DNA of 64,000 bases from Parafrankia sp. EUN1f (GCF_000177675.1 NZ_ADGX01000010.1:35126-99125), one strand, 5' to 3'. Numbered from the stretch's first letter, positions 44,824 through 55,368 are shown. Notes: generated by a model not told the origin, from the letters alone. Numbers and translations: made by a program.

Positions 44824-46053
44824 TCAGGAGAGTTGATTCGGTTGAGGATCGTTCGACTGCGCGAAACGCCGGCCTCTCGCCCGCACGACTTCGTCGCCAG
44901 CCGCCCTCACCAGCGCCTCCGCGTCGGACGACGGCGTTCCTGAACCCGCCGCGCCCATGGCGGCGGCCGAACCGAGCGGCCTGGGCGACACGGAGATGTC
45001 ATGGCCCGATCGGAGTCGTCCCACGAAGGCCAGCCCAACGCTCACCGTGATCTGGATCTGCTGTCCGTCGACAAGCAAGGGCTCGGCGAGGGAGGAACCG
45101 ACCTGGTCCGCTAGAAGGGTTGCCGCTGAGCTGGTCGTCTTTGGCATGACGATGACGAACTCGTCGCCGCCCCAGTGGCCGAGCAGCGCATCGGAACCGA
45201 GCACGGCCTGAAACCGCCGCGTCACCGCGCAGAGAGTACTGTCGCCGACCGCGTAGCCGTACCTCTCGTTGACCAGGCGAAATCGGTCCAGATCCAGGAA
45301 CAGGACGGCCACTCCGGGGGCCTCGGTACCCGGAGCGACAGGCCGCCCGGTCGCCGCCGCTCGTGTCGTCGTAACTCGCGCCGGCATAGCCCGAACGGGG
45401 CCCGGCGTCGGAGGCGGGCTCGCGCTACTCGCCCGTGGGGGTGGTGTTCGTCGTTCGCTGGGGCTGGTCCGGCCGGGCGGTGCGGCATAGCCCGGTTCGA
45501 CCGTCGCGTTCGCTTCCAGCGCATCGTCGATCAGATCACGGAGCGCCAGGCGGTTGGGAAGCCCGGTCACCGGGTCATGCAGGGCACGTTGCCGAAGCGC
45601 GACGGCTTGGCCGTGGCGTTCGGTCACGTCGTCGACCACCACGACCAGTCCGTCCCCGCGGCTCAGCCCTCTGATCCGGACATCCACCCAACGCTCTCCG
45701 CGGGGAGAGGAGACGGGGAGCTCGAGGTGCACCTGTTCGCGGCGTGAGTTGAGCATCCGCCGGGTCAGGAGAGCGAGCTGGCGCAGCGGAGCCGCGTCCT
45801 GGCCGGCGGTGTCACAGGCGGCGAGCCAGCTGGTACCGGGTCGGACCGGGACGACCGCGAGCCCAGCGGCGGCGCTGCGCCGCCACGCGTCGTTGAGGCG
45901 CACAACCGTTCCGTCCGGCCCGAGGACGGCGATGCGGGACGGCAGGGAGTCGAGGACCACGGCAGCCAGATCGTCGGTGATCACCGAATCTGTGTCCTCC
46001 CGGGAGATGGAAGCCGTGGCTGTAGCTGTCTCGGTCCTGCTACCGGCCGTCAT
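44824..46053 (-). CDS. PAS-GGDEF diguanylate cyclase
   Basis: 409 residues from ATG 46053. A PAS-like sensor at about 30-140 (DSLPSRIAVLGPDGTVVRLN, DVRIRGLSRGDGLVVVVDDV, TERHGQAVALRQRALHDPVT) is followed by the GGDEF domain (LHDPVTGLPNRLALRDLIDD, then FLDLDRFRLVNERYGYAVGD, HWGGDEFVIVMP). The signature GGDEF is intact, so c-di-GMP synthesis is expected. A 65-residue Pro/Arg-rich insertion splits the domain before LFLDLDRF, and an RxxD inhibitory site is not obvious. It ends 40 bases before the EccC start. Confidence 0.9.
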   Translation of the reverse strand: MTAGSRTETATATASISREDTDSVITDDLAAVVLDSLPSRIAVLGPDGTVVRLNDAWRRSAAAGLAVVPVRPGTSWLAACDTAGQDAAPLRQLALLTRRMLNSRREQVHLELPVSSPRGERWVDVRIRGLSRGDGLVVVVDDVTERHGQAVALRQRALHDPVTGLPNRLALRDLIDDALEANATVEPGYAAPPGRTSPSERRTPPPRASSASPPPTPGPVRAMPARVTTTRAAATGRPVAPGTEAPGVAVLFLDLDRFRLVNERYGYAVGDSTLCAVTRRFQAVLGSDALLGHWGGDEFVIVMPKTTSSAATLLADQVGSSLAEPLLVDGQQIQITVSVGLAFVGRLRSGHDISVSPRPLGSAAAMGAAGSGTPSSDAEALVRAAGDEVVRARGRRFAQSNDPQPNQLS

Positions 46054-46576
46054 GGATCAGTGCAGACGCCCGTTTCGATCTGGTGGTGGTGCTCCGACCG
46101 ATGCCCGCGATCCTTGACCGCGGGCTGGCGCCCTGCCCGACAAAGGTCTCTCCGGAGTGAGAACGATGCGTTTCGATGGTGTTAATGGTGTTGTTATCTT
46201 GATTTTCCCGGTAATCAGGTGGCGAAATCTGCTCGGTCTGCGTTCGTGGTGGGTGGAGGTCGCTGCGGCGCCCACGAGGAGCCGCCGAGGGATGCGCCGT
46301 GGGGTGTTCCGTACCTCCAGCGCCACGTTCGCGTGGTACCTTCGCGCACCGCGGAGTGCGCATGTCCGCGCACCGCGGAGTGCCCATGTCGGCGGCGCGT
46401 GGTCGACCCGGAACGTTCATCTGAGCGTCGTGGTGCCGGATCCGGCCGCAAAGTAGGTTTTGTTTTCGTCGAAACACAGCCTATCCGACCGGATGGAGCG
46501 CAGGGTGAGCCTTTTCGATCGTCGACCTGGGCCCGCGGAACCCCCGACCATGCATCGTGAGACGGAAAAGGCTCAT
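46054..46576. other. Divergent intergenic region with 24-bp repeat
   Basis: 520 bases between the GGDEF gene and the PhoX gene. Two direct copies of GCGCACCGCGGAGTGC and a following CATGTC lie at 46344-46366 and 46368-46390 (period 24, one mismatch). AT-rich sequence at 46,155-46,210 is a likely promoter zone. Confidence 0.5.
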
Positions 46577-47734
46577 ATGAACCGTCGGACACTTTTCCGT
46601 CTTTCCGTGGCGGGGGCGGGGACTGCCGTTTTTGCCGGAGCGGCCTGGGACGCGGCTCTTGCCGCCTCGGCCCGGCCCGGAACAAGCCCGTACGGGGCGC
46701 TCGGTGCCGCGGATGCGAACGGAGTGGCGTTGCCGAGCGGCTTTACCAGCCGAATCGTGGCGAGGTCCGGAAAGGCCGTGTCGGGCACCTCGTATCTCTG
46801 GCACGGGGCACCGGACGGAGGTGCCTGCTTCCCCCGGGACGGCGGCGGCTGGGTCTACGTCTCCAATTCGGAGCTTCCGCTGATAGGAGGGGCCTCGGCC
46901 CTGCGTTTCGACGCGAACGGAACTATCGTTTCTGCTGGGTCCATCCTGTCCTTTTCCAACGCGAACTGCGCAGGTGGCCCGACGCCGTGGGGAACCTGGC
47001 TGTCCTGCGAGGAGATCTGGCTCGGGCGGGTATTCGAAACCTTCCCACAGGGCGGAAGGTCAGCGGTAAGCCGTCCGGCGATGGGGCGCTTCAAGCACGA
47101 GGCCGCCGCCTGCGACCCCGTTCGGAAGGTGGTCTACCTGACCGAGGACGAGACCGACGGATGCTTCTACCGCTTCCGGCCGACGACCTGGGGCGACCTG
47201 TCGTCGGGAACGCTGGACGTGCTCACCGCCACCACTGGCGCGACCGGACCCGTCGGATGGGCTCGGGTACCCACCCCCGCGGGGCTCCTGCGAGCGACGC
47301 GAAACCAGGTCTCGGCCGCGGCGCATTTCAACGGTGGAGAGGGCTGCTGGTACGCGAACGACATCTGCTACTTCACCACGAAGGGCGACAACCGGGTCTG
47401 GGCCTACGATGCGTCCGCGCAGTCCCTGTCCATTGTCTACGACGCCGCTCAGGCCGGCGCGAACCCGCCGCTGACCGGCGTTGACAACATCACAGGCTCC
47501 CGTGCCGGGGATCTCTTCGTGGCCGAGGACGGCGGCAACATGGAGATCAACATCATCACGCCGGACGGAATCGTGGCGCCGCTTCTGCGCGTCGACGGCC
47601 ACAGCGGTTCGGAGATCACCGGGCCTGCCTTCACGCCGGCCGGCGACCGGCTCTACTTCTCCTCGCAGCGCGGCACGACGAACTCGTCCACAGCCGGCAT
47701 CACCTTCGAGGTCACCGGCCCCTTCCGCGCCTGA
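46577..47734 (+). CDS. PhoX-like phosphatase, Tat-exported (DUF839)
   Basis: 385 residues from ATG 46577. The N-terminus NRRTLFRLSVAGAGTAVFAG carries a twin-arginine signal. The mature chain shows the PhoX beta-propeller signature: YLWHGAPDGGACFPRDGGGW, WGTWLSCEE, KHEAAACDPVRKVVYLTEDE and VWAYDASAQ, followed by FVAEDGGNMEINII. PhoX enzymes are calcium/iron phosphatases acting outside the membrane on phosphomonoesters. Followed by a PstS-like gene on the same strand after a 390-base gap, hinting at phosphate scavenging. Confidence 0.85.
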   Translation: MNRRTLFRLSVAGAGTAVFAGAAWDAALAASARPGTSPYGALGAADANGVALPSGFTSRIVARSGKAVSGTSYLWHGAPDGGACFPRDGGGWVYVSNSELPLIGGASALRFDANGTIVSAGSILSFSNANCAGGPTPWGTWLSCEEIWLGRVFETFPQGGRSAVSRPAMGRFKHEAAACDPVRKVVYLTEDETDGCFYRFRPTTWGDLSSGTLDVLTATTGATGPVGWARVPTPAGLLRATRNQVSAAAHFNGGEGCWYANDICYFTTKGDNRVWAYDASAQSLSIVYDAAQAGANPPLTGVDNITGSRAGDLFVAEDGGNMEINIITPDGIVAPLLRVDGHSGSEITGPAFTPAGDRLYFSSQRGTTNSSTAGITFEVTGPFRA

Positions 47735-48126
47735 CCGCCCGGAGCCCAGCCCGGATCGGCCCAGCCCGGCGTCGTTCGGCGCCGCGTGCGTCGGCTCCAC
47801 CGGCAGATCCGGATCGCGAAGGGATGGGCTACCCGCGCGCATTCCCACCCCCGGAAACCCGGCTCCGTCGGGCTGCCGGGAAACCTGCCGGCGCCAAATG
47901 ATGCGCCTTGTTCCGCCTTGCGTCGCCGCTTCCTCCTGCTTTGCGAAGTGGTACCAGAGCCAGCCCGGATGAACAGGTCAGGGGTCGGATCGCGAGCGTT
48001 CCGATGAATTCACGGCGAACTTTCGGCGGCTGACTGGGCCGCGATCTTCTCTCTGGTCTCCGCGGGTCATACGGTAATCAGGTCGGTGCGAGGGGCCATA
48101 AGGGGCATGCAGGGGTGAACTGACGC
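47735..48126. other. Intergenic region, no clear gene
   Basis: 392 bases. Nothing beyond generic GC-rich sequence and an AGGGGTG-like site before the next gene. Confidence 0.4.
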
Positions 48127-49671
48127 GTGGAATGGCTGAGTACCGAGAACCTGGTAGCGATACTCACCGCACTGCTCGGTATTGCTGCGTCGTTCGCGGT
48201 CGTGTGGTACGAGCGCCGGGTGCCACGCCGGCGGCGCATCGGATACCGCGTGCAGATGGACATGCCCGTCGGCGGTGATGACCGGAGTGGGCAGGGCCAG
48301 GCCGATATTCGCCTGGGCCTTTTCAACGACCTTCCCGACATGGCGGATGCCACCCTCGTGCTGCTCCGGATCGAGAACGACGGTGCGGAAAGCGTCGCCG
48401 ACACCGACTACACCAGTCGTGACCTCCACGGCCTCACCGCCGTCTTCGCGGGCCGCGTCGTCCGGGGGGTCGCGGTCACCGTCACCCAGCCCGACGCCGA
48501 GCACCTCATGGAGCACTTCACCGCGTCCCGCGGCATGCGTAACAGCGGTAACACCATCTACCTGCCCCGGGTGCCGCTCAACCGTGGCCAGCACTACAAG
48601 CTCCTGGTACTTCTCACCGGCGGTGGGGTCGGTTCCGCGGTCCGGGTCAGCGGCGGGATCCGGGACGGCGCGGTGGCGCCCAACCGGAGCACGACGGTCG
48701 ACGACAAGCCACCGTTGTTCAGCCAGCCGTCCCGCCTGATCACCGTTCTGCTCACGGTCTGCGTGACCGTGCTGGCCAGCATCATCGTGGTGGGTGACGG
48801 CACCCCACAGCCCATCGGCTGTGCCGCGGGAAACCTGACCGTCAACGGTTCGACGGCCTTCGCGCCGGTCATGCGGGAGGTGTCCGCAAGGTATGAGGCG
48901 GACTGCGCGGGTGCAACGGTCACGGTGGACACGCGCGGCAGCAACGAAGGCCTGACGAAGCTGGCTGCGGCGGGTTCCCCGGCGAAGGGCGCGCCGGAGA
49001 TGATCACAATCTACGACGGTGCCGGACCGCAGGCGAACGCGGATCTCCTATCGACCCGGGTCGGTGTCTCCGCCTTCGCCGTCGTGGTGAACAACGACCT
49101 GCCGATGAAAAATCTCACCACGGACCAGGTCCGCAGAATATTCCGCGGGGATTTTCTCAACTGGAGCCAGCTCGGCGGGCCTGATCTTCCGATCTCCCTG
49201 GTGAGCCGGGACGCCGACTCCGGAACCCGTGACCTGTTCCGGCGCCTTGTACTGGGCTCCGAAGGGGAGCCGGCGTTCACCTCGTACGACTGCGCGCACC
49301 AGATCTACCCGCAGGACGAGGGCAGGGTGATCCGGTGTGAGCGGCGCAGCACCGGGGAAGTGCTCGCCAGGGTCGCGAGTCTGCCGGGAGCCATCGGCTA
49401 CAGCGAGCTGAGGGCCGCCCTGGCGGTACCGGGCCTGCATACCGTGAGCCTCGACGGGCATTCACCCTCGATCGAGTCCCTCGGCAAAATGAGCTATCCG
49501 TTCGCCGCAGTGGAATTCGCCTACACCTATGGGCCGCCGCGCGCGGGTTCCCTCACCGCGAGCTTCCTCACCTATCTCACGCGTGACATCGGTCAAAGCG
49601 TGATGCGGGAGCAGGGGCACCTTCCCTGCTACACCCCAGAAGGCTTCCGCCGCTGCGAAGACCAACCCTGA
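48127..49671 (+). CDS. Membrane-anchored PstS-like phosphate-binding protein
   Basis: 514 residues, GTG 48127. An N-terminal membrane segment (LVAILTALLGIAASFAVVWY), a 180-residue beta-rich cytoplasmic or extracytoplasmic region, a second membrane segment (about 200-220, LITVLLTVCVTVLASIIVVG) and then a PBP-like domain: LTVNGSTAFAPVMREVSARY, then VDTRGSNEGL, TDQVRRIFRGDFLNWSQLGG, SRDADSGTRDLFRRLV. The phosphate-binding loop pattern GSTA...GT is present. No PstCAB follow, so it may sense rather than transport phosphate. Confidence 0.8.
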   Translation: MEWLSTENLVAILTALLGIAASFAVVWYERRVPRRRRIGYRVQMDMPVGGDDRSGQGQADIRLGLFNDLPDMADATLVLLRIENDGAESVADTDYTSRDLHGLTAVFAGRVVRGVAVTVTQPDAEHLMEHFTASRGMRNSGNTIYLPRVPLNRGQHYKLLVLLTGGGVGSAVRVSGGIRDGAVAPNRSTTVDDKPPLFSQPSRLITVLLTVCVTVLASIIVVGDGTPQPIGCAAGNLTVNGSTAFAPVMREVSARYEADCAGATVTVDTRGSNEGLTKLAAAGSPAKGAPEMITIYDGAGPQANADLLSTRVGVSAFAVVVNNDLPMKNLTTDQVRRIFRGDFLNWSQLGGPDLPISLVSRDADSGTRDLFRRLVLGSEGEPAFTSYDCAHQIYPQDEGRVIRCERRSTGEVLARVASLPGAIGYSELRAALAVPGLHTVSLDGHSPSIESLGKMSYPFAAVEFAYTYGPPRAGSLTASFLTYLTRDIGQSVMREQGHLPCYTPEGFRRCEDQP

Positions 49672-49764
49672 ACGGCCGGCGACCACCCTTGACGCGGTGG
49701 CGGTGACGGGTGCAGGCGTCTGGAACATCGGGAACCGGCCGGTCGTTCGGATCGTCGTCAGGCT

Positions 49765-50112
49765 GTGGCGCTCGTATGGTTCATGACCATCCCCGGCCTC
49801 GTCTGTGTCCTGGTTCTCCTCAGCGCTGTCGATCGCTTCGCCGTGTGGGCGACCACTCGCAGCTGGCTTCCGTGGCAACGGCGCCAAGGTGGCCGCAGCG
49901 TGTCCACGATCGCGCTCGACGAGTTGGAAGCCTGCTTCTACGCCGGCAAGCGACACCAGATCGAGCAGTGCCGTACGGAGGAGATCCTCCGCGACGACGA
50001 CTCCGAGGGCGGCCCACCCCGAGCGGAGCCCGCTCAGGCGATCGTCTGCCTGCCAGTCGTGGCGGTGTCGCCGGGTTCGTCCGCGAATCCGGGCATCCGG
50101 ACATCCGGGTGA
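49765..50112 (+). CDS. DUF6191-like small membrane protein
   Basis: 115 residues from GTG 49765 or ATG 49783. One membrane segment (MTIPGLVCVLVLLSAVDRF) is followed by WLPWQRRQGGRSVSTIALDE, then ACFYAGKRHQIEQCRTEEIL, RDDDSEGGPP. The layout (membrane helix, basic linker, FxxGKRHELEQ-like motif, acid tail) matches the actinobacterial DUF6191 family. Function unknown. Confidence 0.7.
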   Translation: MALVWFMTIPGLVCVLVLLSAVDRFAVWATTRSWLPWQRRQGGRSVSTIALDELEACFYAGKRHQIEQCRTEEILRDDDSEGGPPRAEPAQAIVCLPVVAVSPGSSANPGIRTSG

Positions 50113-50367
50113 CTGACATCCTGGCTGTGCCGATGGGGGCAGAATGCCCCGGACGGGATTGACGCAAGCGTCCGCCCGGCCGCGCGCGTGACCACGGCTG
50201 TCACGGGCTGTCACGGACTGTTGCGGCACCGCATGGTCGCGGTCGGCACCGGGGGCGGTACGGTTCGTGCGCCAGCGTGAGATCTCGAAAATTTGGGCGG
50301 GGCGTGCGGTGGTCGCCGACGGTGTGGTCGGCGGGTCGGTTTCAGCTGGTCAGGTCGAGGAGTTGCC

Positions 50368-50829
50368 GTGGGCCCGTTGTCGTTGCAGGAGCTGATCGAC
50401 TCCGAGGAGTTCGCGCTTGATCATGCCGGCCTCGCCGTGCTGCCGTTCGATGCATGCATCCGGCTGTTGGGGACGGTGCCGGTGGGCCGGGTGGCCTTCG
50501 TGTCGGACGGCCAGGTCGTCCTGTTGACCGTCAACCACGCGATGGACGGCGACAGTGTGGTCTTCCGGTCGGCCGTCGGCTCGAAGCTGTCGGCGGCGGT
50601 GAACCATGACTCGGTCTCCTTCCAGGCCGACTGGTTCGACCCGGAGACCAGGGCGGGGTGGAGCGTCCTGGTCACCGGTGTGGCCAGGCCCGTCGTCGAG
50701 GGCGCCCAGACCGCGGCACTGGAGCTCCTGGGCCTGGAGCCCTGGGCGGACGTCGTCGAGCGGCCGTACTGGATCCGGATCGTTCCGCGGTCGGTGACCG
50801 GCCGGGCGGTCGTGCGCGCGGAAAGCTGA
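50368..50829 (+). CDS. Pyridoxamine 5'-phosphate oxidase-fold flavoprotein
   Basis: 153 residues from GTG 50368 with GAGGAG upstream. The sequence CIRLLGTVPVGRVAFVSDGQ, then VVLLTVNHAMDGDSVVFRSA, VSFQADWFDPETRAGWSVLV is the standard F420/flavin-dependent PNPOx-like pattern seen in many actinobacteria. Substrate unknown. Confidence 0.85.
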   Translation: MGPLSLQELIDSEEFALDHAGLAVLPFDACIRLLGTVPVGRVAFVSDGQVVLLTVNHAMDGDSVVFRSAVGSKLSAAVNHDSVSFQADWFDPETRAGWSVLVTGVARPVVEGAQTAALELLGLEPWADVVERPYWIRIVPRSVTGRAVVRAES

Positions 50830-51343
50830 CCTTCGGCCCGCCCGCCCGCCCGGCCAACGGGCACAGGGGCCGCCCGCTCGAGGGCGCGTCCAACGGCAGG
50901 CTGCGGATGCTTGCGCGCTCCATCGCCGCCCACTGCCGCAGCAACTTCACAGCTCCGGTCCGTGGTGCGTGGTCCGATGAACGTCAGTCGAGGCCTCGGC
51001 GCGGAAGGCTGCGTCCGAGCCCGGCCGCCGTTCTCATGGCCGGCGGGCCGGCGGTCGTGAAATGCGGTGCTCCGCGGCCGGAATGCGGGACCAAGGCCGG
51101 CTGCAGCCATCGCAGACTCCCCTGAGCGGCCAGATGGCCCGCTGCCACCGACACGCTGGCACCTCACCGACAGTGACGACTCGCCGCGCACAGGTGCCGC
51201 GACGTTCGGTCACTCTGTGTAATCATCGCCGGGTGTTCCATCACCAGCTGGGACGCACGACCGCGTTGTGCTGGTCGATCGACGTCTGCCGCCTGGCCCG
51301 TCGCGGGGCGGCATCGGCGGGCGGTCCAGGCCGAGGAGCGAGC
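50830..51343. other. Intergenic region before the surface protein gene
   Basis: 514 bases. AT content rises at 51,215-51,235 (CTCTGTGTAATCATCG), a plausible promoter. No gene recognised. Confidence 0.4.
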
Positions 51344-54217
51344 ATGTCGAGACGTCTACCGCGACGCCGGGCAGGTCTGCTCGCGTCGGTCGGATCCGTG
51401 GGCCCGCTGGCCTGGCTTGTGCCGGCCGTGGTCGCGCTGACCGTGCTGACAGCCACAGTGGCCCCGGCCATGGCCGTCACGCCGCCCGCTCTCGGCGGTC
51501 CGTCCGCGTCGGCCGACCCGCGGCCCGGCGCCGGCGAGTCCCCGCGCGCTGCCGCGGCGGCGCTGGCTCCCGCGATCACGGTGGCGACCTCCGTGGCGCA
51601 GGGCTCGTTCTCCGGCGTCGGTCAGACGCTCGACTTCGCCTACCTGGTGACGAACAGCGGGGACGCGCCGCTGACGAACGTCGTCGTCCACGACGCGCTC
51701 GCCGGCGTGTCGCCGGTGACCTGCGCCGCCACTGAGCTGGCCCCGGGGGGAACCACCACCTGCGGCGCGACCTACGTGACGACCCAGGCGGACGTCGACC
51801 GCGGGCGGGTCGAGAACACCGCCGTCGCGAACGGCACGCCGCCGTCCGGCCCCCCGGTGACCTCGGCGCCGGCGCACAGCTCGGCCAGCTCCACGCCCCC
51901 GACCGGATCGATCAGCATCGTGGGCCCGTCGGTTCCGCCCACCTTCGGTGCTGGCTTCGGGAATATCCCGTTTCGCCTGACCGTCACCTTCGTCGTCACC
52001 AACACCGGTGCCGCGCCGCTGCGCGAGATCTCCATCCTGGCGGCGACACCGCCGGGCACCCAGATCTCCTGCCCGGCGCAGGCGCTCGCCCCCGGTGAGT
52101 CCATGAACTGCGACAGCCTGACAAACACCACCCAGACGGACGTGGACCGAGGATCGGTCTACATCAGTGCCGTCGTCACCGGCCGGCTCGCCACCGGCAG
52201 GTGGACGTCGGCGGCCACGACCGTCTACGCCTACGCCATACAGCGACCGAGCCTCCAGCTGTTCGGGGACTCGTCCCCTGCCTTCAGCAAGGCCGGTGAT
52301 CCGGTCAACTTCAACTACCGGATTGGCCAGAACGGAAACGTCACACTGACCGACGTCACGCTGGAGTCGTCACAGGCTGCCCCGGCCGCTGGCGTTGTCT
52401 GCGCCAAGACGCTGCCTCCCATCCCCTTCGGCGGCACCATCGGCTGCACGGTCAAGACCGTCGCGACCCAGGCTGACATCGACGCCGGCTTCATCGCGAA
52501 CGTGGCCCGCCTTGTCGGCACCACGCCCACGGGCGAGCTGATCACAACACCGCCGCGGGTCACCATCCTGCAGCCCGAAGGTGCCGGGCCCATCCCCCCC
52601 ACGACTGGCGCGATCTCCCTGGCCAAGACCGCCGCTCCGGCCGAGTTCGTCGGCGCGGGCCAGAGGCTGGACTACTCCTACCTGGTGACGAACATCGGCC
52701 CGGTCGGCCTGTCCGGCGTCCGCGTCGTGGACGGCCTGCCCGGGCTGTCCCCGGTCGCCTGCCCGGCGACAACACTCGCCCCCGGCGCGGCGATGACCTG
52801 CACCGCCTTCTACCTCACCACCGACGCCGCCGCGAACGTCGGCCAGGTCCGCAACGACGCTTTCGCCTACGGAACGCCGCCCGGCGCGCCGCCGGTGCTC
52901 TCCGCCCCGGCGGTCACGACGACACCGGGCCGGCCCGCGCAGCAGCCCGATCCCGGCATCGCCCTCGCGGCGCAGGTGGAGCCGACCACCGTCCCCGCCA
53001 CACAGCAGCTCCTGCACTACACCTACCTGGTGACGAACACCGGCGACGTCCCCCTGGAGAACGTCCGGCTCTCCGAGGCGCTGCAATCAGGGTTCGTGTC
53101 CTGCCCGAGCGGTTCGCTGCCGCCCGGCGGGTCGATGTCCTGCACCGCCGACTACAGCATCAAGGATCAGGACGTCGCCCGGGGCCTGGTGGACAGCGAA
53201 GCGGTAGCGACCGGACAGCCCCCGTCCGGGCCACCGGTGATCTCGACGCCCGCGGAAACCTCCGCGACACTGCTGCCGAGGGCGACGATCTCGCTGACAA
53301 AATCCACGGTCCAGACGTCGTTCACCGGCCCGGGCGAGCCGATCGACATGACCTACGTCGTGACGGACACCAGCAGCCAGCCGCTGACCAACGTGTTCGT
53401 GTACGACGCTCTGGCAGGTGTGTCGCCGGTGCGCTGCGCCGCGACGAGCCTAGCTCCGGGCCAGTCGACGACCTGCACCGCCAGCTATGTCACGACGCAG
53501 GCCGACGCCGACAAGGGCAGGCTCAGCAACAGCGCGTGGGCGGCGGGCACGCCGCAGCCGGGTCCGCCGGTCGTCTCCGAGCCGGCGATCGCGACGTTGT
53601 CGGTTCCGGTCCTGTCGCTGGTGAAGACCGCCAACACCACGTCCTTCACCGCCGCGGGTGAGCGGCTGACATACCTCTACATCATCACCAACCGCGGCCC
53701 GGGCACACTCACCGGCCTCGTGGTGAACGACCCGATGCCCGGACTGTCGGCCGTGGACTGCCCGGTGACGACACTGGCCGTCACCGGGATGACGATCTGC
53801 ACGGCGAACTACGTGACCACACAGGCCGACGTCGACGCGCGGAAAGTCGAAAACGTGGCGACCGCGAGCGCGACCCCGGTGTTCGGGGCCACGGTGACCT
53901 CGAAGCCGTCAACCACCTCCATTCTGCTGCGCTCCGACACAGGCCCTGCCGGACCGCCTGGACCCGTCGGGCCGGCTGGACCCGTCGGGCCGGCTGGACC
54001 CGTCGGGCCGGCTGGACCCGTCGGGCCGGCTGGACCCGTCGGGCCGGCTGGACCCGCTGGACCGCCTGGCGCTGCCGGACCGCCTGGACCCGTCGGACCG
54101 GCTGGACCCGCTGGGCCGGTCGGACCTTCCGGACCCCCAGGTCCCCCCGGACCACCTGGCCACCGAGGATGGAAGATCGACATCGGGAAGATCCGTATCC
54201 CGCCCCTCTTCAGGTAG
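51344..54217 (+). CDS. DUF11-repeat surface protein with collagen-like tail
   Basis: 957 residues from ATG 51344 (GAGGAG upstream). A signal peptide (about 1-45: [20 protein letters not shown]) precedes seven DUF11-type beta-sandwich repeats, each opening with a form of LxKTaxPxxFxxxGxxLxYxY and VTNxGdxPLtnVxV and closing with [17 protein letters not shown]. Residues about 865-945 are a collagen-like G-P-A/V tract encoded by an 18-bp repeat, ending [18 protein letters not shown] with no sortase motif. DUF11 proteins form long adhesive fibres; the tail may self-assemble. Anchoring mode is unknown. Confidence 0.85.
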   Translation: MSRRLPRRRAGLLASVGSVGPLAWLVPAVVALTVLTATVAPAMAVTPPALGGPSASADPRPGAGESPRAAAAALAPAITVATSVAQGSFSGVGQTLDFAYLVTNSGDAPLTNVVVHDALAGVSPVTCAATELAPGGTTTCGATYVTTQADVDRGRVENTAVANGTPPSGPPVTSAPAHSSASSTPPTGSISIVGPSVPPTFGAGFGNIPFRLTVTFVVTNTGAAPLREISILAATPPGTQISCPAQALAPGESMNCDSLTNTTQTDVDRGSVYISAVVTGRLATGRWTSAATTVYAYAIQRPSLQLFGDSSPAFSKAGDPVNFNYRIGQNGNVTLTDVTLESSQAAPAAGVVCAKTLPPIPFGGTIGCTVKTVATQADIDAGFIANVARLVGTTPTGELITTPPRVTILQPEGAGPIPPTTGAISLAKTAAPAEFVGAGQRLDYSYLVTNIGPVGLSGVRVVDGLPGLSPVACPATTLAPGAAMTCTAFYLTTDAAANVGQVRNDAFAYGTPPGAPPVLSAPAVTTTPGRPAQQPDPGIALAAQVEPTTVPATQQLLHYTYLVTNTGDVPLENVRLSEALQSGFVSCPSGSLPPGGSMSCTADYSIKDQDVARGLVDSEAVATGQPPSGPPVISTPAETSATLLPRATISLTKSTVQTSFTGPGEPIDMTYVVTDTSSQPLTNVFVYDALAGVSPVRCAATSLAPGQSTTCTASYVTTQADADKGRLSNSAWAAGTPQPGPPVVSEPAIATLSVPVLSLVKTANTTSFTAAGERLTYLYIITNRGPGTLTGLVVNDPMPGLSAVDCPVTTLAVTGMTICTANYVTTQADVDARKVENVATASATPVFGATVTSKPSTTSILLRSDTGPAGPPGPVGPAGPVGPAGPVGPAGPVGPAGPVGPAGPAGPPGAAGPPGPVGPAGPAGPVGPSGPPGPPGPPGHRGWKIDIGKIRIPPLFR
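53944..54160. repeat. Collagen-like 18-bp tandem repeat
   Basis: GGACCCGTCGGGCCGGCT is repeated in frame six times with variants on both sides, giving GPVGPA units of the collagen-like tail. Confidence 0.9.
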
Positions 54218-54362
54218 CCCGCGGTGGACGATGCTGCGGCCCGGCCAGGCGGCCGGGGGGCCAACGCGGTGTTGCTGCCGATCGGGGCCGGTCGCGGGTG
54301 GTGCCCCTTGCCGAGCACGTGCAGCAGAATCGCGGAAGTGGCCAGGACACACAGGCCCTCCG

Positions 54363-54466
54363 GCCGCGCCTGGTCACGTGGGGGTTCGGGGGGTTCGACC
54401 CCTCGGCAACATGACGAGACGATCCGCGAACGCTCTCCGCGAGCAGAATCCACCCACCTTCGAGTG
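54363..54466. repeat. ~100-bp direct repeat (left copy)
   Basis: Matches 60262-60366, which abuts tRNA-Arg(CCT). Small indels and a few substitutions only. Confidence 0.8.
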
Positions 54467-54572
54467 CACCCAACCAGCACCAATGCGAACCTGAATCTGC
54501 AGGTCAACGGCCCAACCGTGTCCGTCGAACCCGCCCACGCGAAGATCCGCCGGGCCGGCTACGCCGGGAACC
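54463..54572. repeat. ~110-bp direct repeat, copy A
   Basis: About 88% identical to 56288-56400 by eye. Both copies begin at GTGCACCCAACCAGCAC. Confidence 0.75.
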
Positions 54573-54759
54573 TGAAGCCCCCGGCGTGTCGGAGACTTGA
54601 TCTTCTGTGTGAGGCCACGGTGGACTATCCGTCGGAGTGGGCGGCGATCAACGCGGTGGCGTCGATCGACTCGGTGTCGACCCCGTCGACGGGATGGGTC
54701 TGGCGGATTGGCTGTTGGCCCCGAGGCCCGGCCGAATCGCGTTTACACTCGACGTCGAG

Positions 54760-55338
54760 ATGACCAAAAAGAGCGAGATTGCGTTCCGTGTGCGGCCCTA
54801 CCTGGAACCCGGCGAAGAAGTCGATGAGGTGTTCATGGCCCAGGCGCGCACACCGTACCTGTTTCTTTTGGTGCCCTTGTTTGGCTACACGATCGGCGTG
54901 GTCGTCTACCTTCTGTTGCCCGAGGTCGGTAACCAGCTCTTTTACTGGCTCGCCTACTTCCTCTTCAAAATGTTCGGCTACGGCATCCTCCTTCTGGTAC
55001 CCCTGCTCCTCTGCGGGTTTGTCGCGGCCTACATTCTCCTGTGGCGTACGCTCACCTACCACGTGATCGGCCCCCGGATCGTCGTCGTCACCAGCCACAA
55101 CGTGATCGTGCTGCGTGCCCAGGGCAGGTGGCCCGCCTTCCCGACAGACACCAGGCCCCTTGCCCGACTGCCGGTACAGACTCGTTTCGGCAAACGCTTG
55201 CTGTGGCACTGGAGGGCGGTGGAAGGTGAACGCCTCTGGATTGCTGGTCGTCCCCATCAGGACGTCGCGCAGGTGGGCCCGCGCGCCAGCGCGCGTTACT
55301 GCCTGAGTCGGGTGACGCACTGCTTCCTGGCGTCCTGA
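54760..55338 (+). CDS. Membrane protein with bacterial-PH-like domain
   Basis: 192 residues from ATG 54760. KSEIAFRVRPYLEPGEEVDE opens a small domain, then two membrane helices (PYLFLLVPLFGYTIGVVVYL; FKMFGYGILLLVPLLLCGFV) and a PH-like half (YHVIGPRIVVVTSHNVIVLR, then LARLPVQTRFGKRLLWHWRA, ERLWIAGRPHQ). The last 25 residues look less conserved. The family is unclear; related small proteins occur next to toxin systems and in islands. Confidence 0.55.
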   Translation: MTKKSEIAFRVRPYLEPGEEVDEVFMAQARTPYLFLLVPLFGYTIGVVVYLLLPEVGNQLFYWLAYFLFKMFGYGILLLVPLLLCGFVAAYILLWRTLTYHVIGPRIVVVTSHNVIVLRAQGRWPAFPTDTRPLARLPVQTRFGKRLLWHWRAVEGERLWIAGRPHQDVAQVGPRASARYCLSRVTHCFLAS

Positions 55339-55368
55339 GTGCGGGTACCAGCGCTGGCTGGCGGCAGG

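Larger units (their letters stand above)
54218..54759. other. Repeat-bearing region with IS3-type scrap
   Basis: 540 bases. 54363-54466 is a direct repeat of 60262-60366; 54463-54572 is a repeat of 56288-56400. At 54,615-54,690 the plus strand reads VDYPSEWAAINAVASI, a fragment that resembles the N-terminal region of IS3-family OrfA proteins. Confidence 0.5.

Noticed and set aside
53944..54160. Regular 18-bp repeats as a possible CRISPR array
   Set aside because: No unique spacers; the units are contiguous and encode a collagen-like tract in frame.
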